DNA of 11,048 bases from Desulfobacterales bacterium. GTDB lineage: Bacteria > Desulfobacterota > Desulfobacteria > Desulfobacterales > Desulfobacteraceae. Numbering within the stretch: the first letter of the stretch is position 1; each line of letters opens with the position of its first letter. A program made the translations under genes and the position numbers. Location: the NCBI GenBank assembly GCA_022361135.1, contig JAKSBM010000413.1, positions 1 to 11,048 on the forward strand, given 5' to 3'. Below the pieces are notes generated by a model, which was not told where the DNA came from, made no database searches, and was given only the letters and a program-made list of their open reading frames with translations. This document shows, in pieces, positions 7,214 through 11,048 of the stretch.

Positions 7214-8332
7214 GTGGAAAAAAACAGCCCATGGGAACTGGGAATCAATCCCGACACCCCCTCGATCATTGAGCTCAAGGGGCGGGTGGATGCGGCCGCC
7301 TGTGCCGCCCTGTGGGACCGGGCCGCCGCCCTGGGCAAAAAACGTCCCCCCGGGGAAGCCGGAATTCTGGACCTCTCCGGGGTCACCTACCTGGACACGG
7401 CCGGCACCATGCTCATCCGCCGGATTCTGGACCGGGCCGGCACCCCGGCTCCGGTTCCCAGGGGGCTGCCCCGGGAATTTTCCAATATCCTGAACCAGAA
7501 TATCCAGCCCCCACCGACGCCGCCCCATCCCGATCCCCCCATGGGCCGGGTGGCCCGCACGGGCAGAGCCCTGGCCAATACCCTGAAGGACTGGGGGGAA
7601 ATGATATCCTTCATGGGGGAAATGACCTGGATCACCCTGACCAGCCTGGTTCGCCCCGGCTCCATCCGATGGAAGGAAACCCTGATGGTGGCCGAACGGT
7701 CCGGGGTGGATGCCCTGCCCATCGTGGCCCTGATCAGCTTCATCGTGGGCCTGGTCATGGCCTTTCAATCGGCCGTCCCCATGAAAATGTTCGGTGCGGA
7801 ACTCTACGTGGCCAACCTCATCGGCATGGCCATGGTCCGGGAATTGGGGCCCTTGATGACCGCCATTGTCCTGGCCGGTCGATCGGCCTCGGCCTTTGCC
7901 GCGGAAATCGGCACCATGAAAATCAACGAGGAGCTGGATGCCCTCACGGTCATGGGGCTGGACCCCATGCGCTTCCTCATCCTCCCCCGGGTCATTGCCT
8001 CCACCCTGGTCACCCCCCTGCTCACGGTTTTTGCCAATCTGATGGGCATCCTGGGGGGCGCCGTGGTCATCCTCTCCTTTGACTATCCCCTGGTGGCCTA
8101 TTACAATCAGGTGGCGGGATTTGTCACCTGGATGGACTTCACCGGGGGGCTGGTAAAATGCTTTATTTTCGGAATTCTCATCGCCACCACCGGCTGCATG
8201 CGGGGATACCATACCGGAAGGGGACCCTCTGCCGTGGGGGCATCCACCACATCGGCCGTGGTCACCTGCATCATCCTCATTGCGATCTTTGACGCCGTAT
8301 TTTCCATCATTTATTACAGCCTGGGCATATGA
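7214..8332 (+). CDS. mlaE: Lipid-transport ABC permease MlaE with fused N-terminal STAS (MlaB-like) domain
   Basis: A 372-residue inner-membrane permease of the MlaE family. The first ~95 residues form a STAS-like domain ('IIELKGRVDAAACAALW', then 'ILDLSGVTYLDTAGTMLIRR' at 51-70), the role filled by the separate MlaB protein in E. coli. Thr62 in 'DTAG' falls where MlaB has its functionally important threonine. A Pro-rich linker (about 98-109) follows, then the permease proper, with the family core 'RELGPLMTAIVLAGRSASAF' (209-228) and 'EIGTMKINEELDALTVMGLD' (231-250), and several hydrophobic helices to the end. The start is GTG at 7214, supported by an AAGGA site 6 bases upstream. Its stop overlaps the ATPase start as ATGA. 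Fused STAS-permeases are known in several phyla, so this is a variant, not a new family. Confidence 0.92.
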   Translation: MEKNSPWELGINPDTPSIIELKGRVDAAACAALWDRAAALGKKRPPGEAGILDLSGVTYLDTAGTMLIRRILDRAGTPAPVPRGLPREFSNILNQNIQPPPTPPHPDPPMGRVARTGRALANTLKDWGEMISFMGEMTWITLTSLVRPGSIRWKETLMVAERSGVDALPIVALISFIVGLVMAFQSAVPMKMFGAELYVANLIGMAMVRELGPLMTAIVLAGRSASAFAAEIGTMKINEELDALTVMGLDPMRFLILPRVIASTLVTPLLTVFANLMGILGGAVVILSFDYPLVAYYNQVAGFVTWMDFTGGLVKCFIFGILIATTGCMRGYHTGRGPSAVGASTTSAVVTCIILIAIFDAVFSIIYYSLGI

Positions 8333-9099
8333 AGAAACAAGATCCCATCATCTCCGTGGAAAACCTGACATCAGGATACAATGGTGTCCCCCTCATGGAG
8401 GGAATGAACTTCACCATCCATGCCGGGGAAATCTTTGTGATCCTGGGGGGCTCCGGCTGCGGCAAAAGCACGGTGCTCAAGCACATGACCGGGCTGGTGC
8501 CGCCGGTGGCCGGGAAAATTCTCATCCAGGGCCGGGACATGGTCACAGCCCGGGGGGAGGAACGCCGGGCCCTCCTGCGCCAATTCGGAGTGGCCTTCCA
8601 GAGCGGGGCCCTGTTCGGCTCCATGTCCGTGCTGGACAATGTGCTTCTCCCCCTGATCGAATACACCCAACTCCCCCGGGAGGCGGCCCGGGAGACCGCC
8701 CTGGCCAAGCTGGACCGGGTGGACCTGGCCAGCCATGCCCATTTTCGACCCGACGAACTCAGCGGCGGGCAGAAAAAACGGGCCGCCATTGCCCGGGCCA
8801 TGGCATTGGATCCGGCCATCCTCTTCCTGGACGAACCCTCGGCCGGCCTGGATCCCCTCACCTCGGCCGGACTGGACCAGCTCATCCTGGACCTGGCCCG
8901 GAGCCTGAACATCACCTTTGTCATCGTCACCCACGAGCTGGAAAGCATTCTCACCATTGCCGACACCGCCATCATGCTGGAGAAACAAACCCGGGGGATC
9001 ATCGCCCAGGGCGATCCCCGGGCCATGAAGGCCGATACCGGCCAGGGCTATGTCCATGATTTTTTTAACCGAAATCCGCAGAAGGGAAATCTGCCATGA
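8329..9099 (+). CDS. mlaF: ABC transporter ATPase of the Mla lipid-transport system
   Basis: A 256-residue cytoplasmic ATPase that powers the MlaE permease. All motifs are intact: Walker A 'GGSGCGKST' (40-48), the Q-loop glutamine in 'VAFQSGALFGSMSVLDNV' (88-105), signature 'LSGGQKKRAAIARA' (144-157), Walker B 'ILFLDEP' (164-170), D-loop 'SAGLD' and the switch histidine in 'VIVTHELESI' (198-207). The 'FQSGALFGSMSVLDNV' stretch is characteristic of MlaF/Mkl-type ATPases as opposed to general importers. The ATG overlaps the stop of the permease gene (ATGA), and the stop overlaps the start of the MCE gene in the same way, which points to strict translational coupling and fixed stoichiometry. Confidence 0.95.
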   Translation: MKKQDPIISVENLTSGYNGVPLMEGMNFTIHAGEIFVILGGSGCGKSTVLKHMTGLVPPVAGKILIQGRDMVTARGEERRALLRQFGVAFQSGALFGSMSVLDNVLLPLIEYTQLPREAARETALAKLDRVDLASHAHFRPDELSGGQKKRAAIARAMALDPAILFLDEPSAGLDPLTSAGLDQLILDLARSLNITFVIVTHELESILTIADTAIMLEKQTRGIIAQGDPRAMKADTGQGYVHDFFNRNPQKGNLP

Positions 9100-10163
9100 A
9101 GGATCATCCCGCCTATTTTAAACTGGGACTCTTTGTCATTCTCGCCTTTGGCCTCACCGCGGCCTTCCTTGTCGTCTTTGGAGCGGGAAAATACTTTAAA
9201 AAAGAATTGGTGGCCGAAACCTGCTTCAACGAATCGGTCCAGGGACTGGATGTGGGATCCGAGGTCAAGTACAAGGGGGTCCGCATCGGCACGGTGAAAT
9301 CCATTTCCAACCCTGCTCAAATCTATGATGTGGCCTCCCACTATGTTCTGGTGACCTTCACCATTTCCGACCACTGCTACTTGGGACAAACCGGGGCGGA
9401 CAGCCAGGAGCGCCTCCTCAAGGCCCTGGCCCAGGGGCTGGAAATCCAGCTCTCCTCCAAGGGGATCACCGGCGGGGCCTACCTGGAAACCGATTATTAC
9501 CCCAACGATAAAACCCAACCCATAATCAATTGGACGCCGAAAAACGTCTATATTCCCTCACGGAAAAGCGACATCCGGGAATTCGGAGATGTGGTGGGCC
9601 AGGCCCTGGACGATTTTTCCCAGGTGGACCTCCACGAAACCCTGACCCATGTGACCGAATTGTTGGCCGACCTCCACCAAAAGAGCCAGGACCTGGATCT
9701 CAAGGGCATCGGCCAGAACGCCAATGCCCTGCTCAAGGAGGTCCGGCAGACCAATGCCAAGCTGTCCCAGACCCTGGACTCTCCCGACTTCAAGGGCCTT
9801 ATCACCGATGCCCACGGCACGGTCAAGGGATTGCGGACCATGGTGGAGGAAAACCAGGCCCCCCTGGCCCGGACCCTGGAGAATCTGGATCAAACCACCC
9901 GGGCCACCCGGAACATCACCGCCGACCTGGAAAAGAGCCTGGCCGGCCGGGTGGATGCCACCCTCCTCCAATTGGAAAAAACCATCCAGATGCTGGAAGC
10001 CCTGGTCTGGACCAATGGGGAACCCCTGACCCGGACCATTGAAAATTTCAACCAGACCTCGGAAAACCTGAAGCAACTCAGCAGAGAGTTGAAACTCTAC
10101 CCCGGCCGGATCTTCGACCAGGCCCCGCCCTCCCCCCTGCCCGGAAAGGAGGCTGACAAATGA
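9096..10163 (+). CDS. mlaD: MlaD-family MCE-domain protein with long helical tail
   Basis: A 355-residue protein anchored in the inner membrane by one N-terminal helix (about 9-29), followed by a periplasmic MCE domain (about 38-137: 'SVQGLDVGSEVKYKGVRIG', 'GLEIQLSSKGITGGAYLE'). The remaining ~200 residues are mostly helical and coiled-coil-like, with repeated spaced hydrophobics and many Thr/Asn/Gln residues, ending in 'YPGRIF' and a Pro-rich tail. MCE proteins form hexameric rings that carry lipids through a central channel. E. coli MlaD (about 180 residues) lacks such a long tail, so the tail may extend the channel across the periplasm, as proposed for other long MCE proteins. The start overlaps the ATPase stop, and the lipoprotein gene starts on its stop codon. 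The transported lipid and the direction of transport cannot be read here. Confidence 0.92.
   Translation: MKDHPAYFKLGLFVILAFGLTAAFLVVFGAGKYFKKELVAETCFNESVQGLDVGSEVKYKGVRIGTVKSISNPAQIYDVASHYVLVTFTISDHCYLGQTGADSQERLLKALAQGLEIQLSSKGITGGAYLETDYYPNDKTQPIINWTPKNVYIPSRKSDIREFGDVVGQALDDFSQVDLHETLTHVTELLADLHQKSQDLDLKGIGQNANALLKEVRQTNAKLSQTLDSPDFKGLITDAHGTVKGLRTMVEENQAPLARTLENLDQTTRATRNITADLEKSLAGRVDATLLQLEKTIQMLEALVWTNGEPLTRTIENFNQTSENLKQLSRELKLYPGRIFDQAPPSPLPGKEADK
10146..10152 (+). promoter_or_regulatory. Strong ribosome binding site for the lipoprotein gene
   Basis: AAGGAGG lies inside the 3' end of the MCE gene, 7 bases before the ATG at 10160. It is the best Shine-Dalgarno match in the right-hand operon, so the last gene can be initiated independently of coupling. 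Confidence 0.75.
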
Positions 10164-10822
10164 TCCTTCGTTCCATTCGCACAACGACCTGGTTTGGGGG
10201 GATTGCCCTGGTCTTCATCCTGGTGGGTTGCAGCCTGAAGGGCCCCAGCCCCCAGCGCCAATTCCACTTCATCCCCCCGGTGGAACTGGCCCATGCCGAT
10301 CCCGGAATGGATCGCCCCCAATCATCCCGGACCCAATCGTCCCGGCCCCCATCGGCCCGGATCCAGATCCGCCCCCTGGCCATTGCCCCGGCCTTTGACA
10401 CCCATTTTTTCACCTACCGCATGGGAGAAACCGAACTCACCCCGGATTTCACCCACCTCTTTGCCGCAGGCCCCGGCCCCATGGTCACCAATGTCATCAC
10501 CCAGGCCCTGTTTCAGCTCCCCGGACTTACCCGGGCAACGCCCCCCTTACCTCCGGAATTCCGCCTTTCCGGCACCCTGGTGGAAATCTACGGGGATTTC
10601 AGATCCGTGGATCACCCCTGGGCCCGGATCAGCCTGGACCTCCACCTGGAACAAAGAACCCCCAGGGGGTATGTCACCCGGATCCAGGATCGTTTTACCC
10701 GGGAAATCCCCCTGGCCGCTTCTGCCCCGCAGCAGCTGGGACCGGCATGGTCCAAAGCATTGGAACAAATTTTATTGGATTTTTTAGAACAATGGCAGGC
10801 AATGTCGCCCCCAAATAGTTAG
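10160..10822 (+). CDS. ABC-type transport auxiliary lipoprotein (PqiC-like), partner of the MCE system
   Basis: A 220-residue lipoprotein. A basic start and hydrophobic stretch (11-22) lead to the lipobox LVGC, with Cys24 as the lipidation site. Ser25 at +2 favours sorting to the outer membrane under the Asp-rule known from E. coli. Residues 67-125 match the pattern of the ABC-transport-auxiliary family (PqiC and relatives): 'RIQIRPLAIAPAFDTHFFTY', then 'MVTNVITQALFQ'. A strand-rich second half follows. Residues 50-66 are a low-complexity linker built from a 15-bp repeat. The gene starts on the stop codon of the MCE gene (ATGA). Its likely job is to receive the far end of the MCE tunnel at the outer membrane. 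Family assignment is by pattern and context; overall similarity in this family is always weak. Confidence 0.82.
   Translation: MILRSIRTTTWFGGIALVFILVGCSLKGPSPQRQFHFIPPVELAHADPGMDRPQSSRTQSSRPPSARIQIRPLAIAPAFDTHFFTYRMGETELTPDFTHLFAAGPGPMVTNVITQALFQLPGLTRATPPLPPEFRLSGTLVEIYGDFRSVDHPWARISLDLHLEQRTPRGYVTRIQDRFTREIPLAASAPQQLGPAWSKALEQILLDFLEQWQAMSPPNS
10318..10362 (+). repeat. Three imperfect 15-bp tandem repeats inside the lipoprotein gene
   Basis: The units are CCAATCATCCCGGAC, CCAATCGTCCCGGCC and CCCATCGGCCCGGAT. Because the unit is five codons long the frame is kept, giving QSSRT-QSSRP-PSARI at residues 54-68, in the linker between the lipid anchor and the folded domain. Confidence 0.8.
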
Positions 10823-10856
10823 GGCAGATCCATACCCAGAGAATCTGCCCCTTTCC
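10822..10856 (+). terminator. Candidate hairpin directly at the end of the mla operon
   Basis: A perfect 8-bp stem GGGCAGAT (10822-10829) / ATCTGCCC (10843-10850) with a 13-base loop begins at the last base of the lipoprotein stop codon. The following tail CTTTCC is a poor U-tract, so it may be a weak terminator or an mRNA-stabilising 3' end. Confidence 0.4.
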
Positions 10857-11048
10857 ATTGGGACGGCCAATTCCCGGCGCCCATCCGAACAGGCATCTCC
10901 AAATTACGCCCCTCAAACCTATCCTCCAAAACGGTGGAGGGGTTATTTTGAAATCCCGTTTTGATAACGGCTAAACACATTGAATGGAAACGAAATCCTG
11001 GAAATCGCCATAACTATAGTAATTCTTCAAATAACGTTCCCATTGAAT
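10823..11048. other. Non-coding 3' region of the window
   Basis: No convincing gene lies in these 226 bases. Besides the hairpins listed, there is CCGTT (10956-10960) / AACGG (10966-10970). The last 80 bases are AT-richer and may be the leader of the next gene, but I find no clear promoter in them. Confidence 0.5.
10909..10949 (+). terminator. Second candidate terminator downstream of the mla operon
   Basis: CCTCC (10923-10927) pairs with GGAGG (10936-10940) over an 8-base loop. CCCCTC (10909-10914) can alternatively pair with GAGGGG (10937-10942). The tail TTATTTT (10943-10949) is U-rich, which makes this the better terminator candidate of the two. Confidence 0.5.

Noticed and set aside
7190..8212. 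Long minus-strand open frame opposite the MlaE permease gene (340 codons)
   Set aside because: Its product is a Gly/His/Pro/Gln-rich string with no family resemblance. It is the antisense shadow of a well-supported gene in high-GC DNA.
10964..11048. Possible CRISPR-like repeat: CATTGAAT at 10978-10985 and 11041-11048, each preceded by ATAACG
   Set aside because: The match is only 8 bp, and the distance between ATAACG and CATTGAAT differs (8 versus 4 bases). There are too few copies and no consistent repeat unit.
1..11048. High frequency of CCCGGG and CCGG words along the window
   Set aside because: They mostly reflect favoured CCC/CGG/GGG/GCC codons in both orientations, and no spaced or oriented pattern was seen. 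A count against a codon-matched background would be needed to claim more.

Overview
The window looks like ordinary chromosomal DNA from a Gram-negative bacterium of high GC content (about 60% by eye). An outer membrane is implied by a lipid-transport operon of the Mla/MCE type. The style of the chemotaxis receptor and histidine kinase, the STAS-permease fusion and the pairing of prmA with the mla genes suggest a sulfate-reducer-like Desulfobacterota (former Deltaproteobacteria). That placement is an inference from gene style, not from a marker gene. I see no rRNA, tRNA, insertion sequence, integrase, CRISPR array or phage gene. Coding density is very high, and most gene borders are stop/start overlaps.

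Layout from left to right. (1) Positions 1-297 (+) hold the 3' end of a carboxymuconolactone-decarboxylase-family gene. (2) Positions 294-2590 (-) hold a two-gene sensory unit: an exported PDC/Cache-type protein followed by a methyl-accepting chemotaxis protein. (3) Positions 2591-2767 are a short AT-richer gap with no gene. (4) Positions 2768-6187 (-) hold a tightly packed three-gene unit. In transcription order it encodes an exported protein with two tandem copies of a sulfite-oxidase/molybdopterin-fold-like unit, a membrane histidine kinase, and a PrmA-like methyltransferase. (5) Positions 6188-6277 are a 90-bp divergent control region with a near-consensus sigma-70 promoter facing right and candidate promoters facing left. 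(6) Positions 6278-10822 (+) hold a five-gene operon: prmA, a STAS-MlaE permease fusion, the MlaF ATPase, an MlaD/MCE protein and a PqiC-like lipoprotein. (7) Positions 10823-11048 hold no gene, but contain candidate terminator hairpins.

How the genes fit together. The right-hand operon should build a complete trans-envelope lipid (probably phospholipid) transporter: inner-membrane permease and ATPase, a periplasm-spanning MCE ring with a long helical tail, and a lipoprotein for the outer-membrane side. prmA rides in front of it as a housekeeping gene. The left-hand units are both sensory. In each, a soluble exported protein is encoded directly upstream of a membrane signalling protein, which suggests that the soluble protein presents a ligand to the receptor or kinase. 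No response regulator is encoded next to the kinase.

The least explained item is the SUOX-fold-duplication / kinase / PrmA-paralog cassette. It is transcribed divergently from the genuine prmA, with promoters that appear to overlap.
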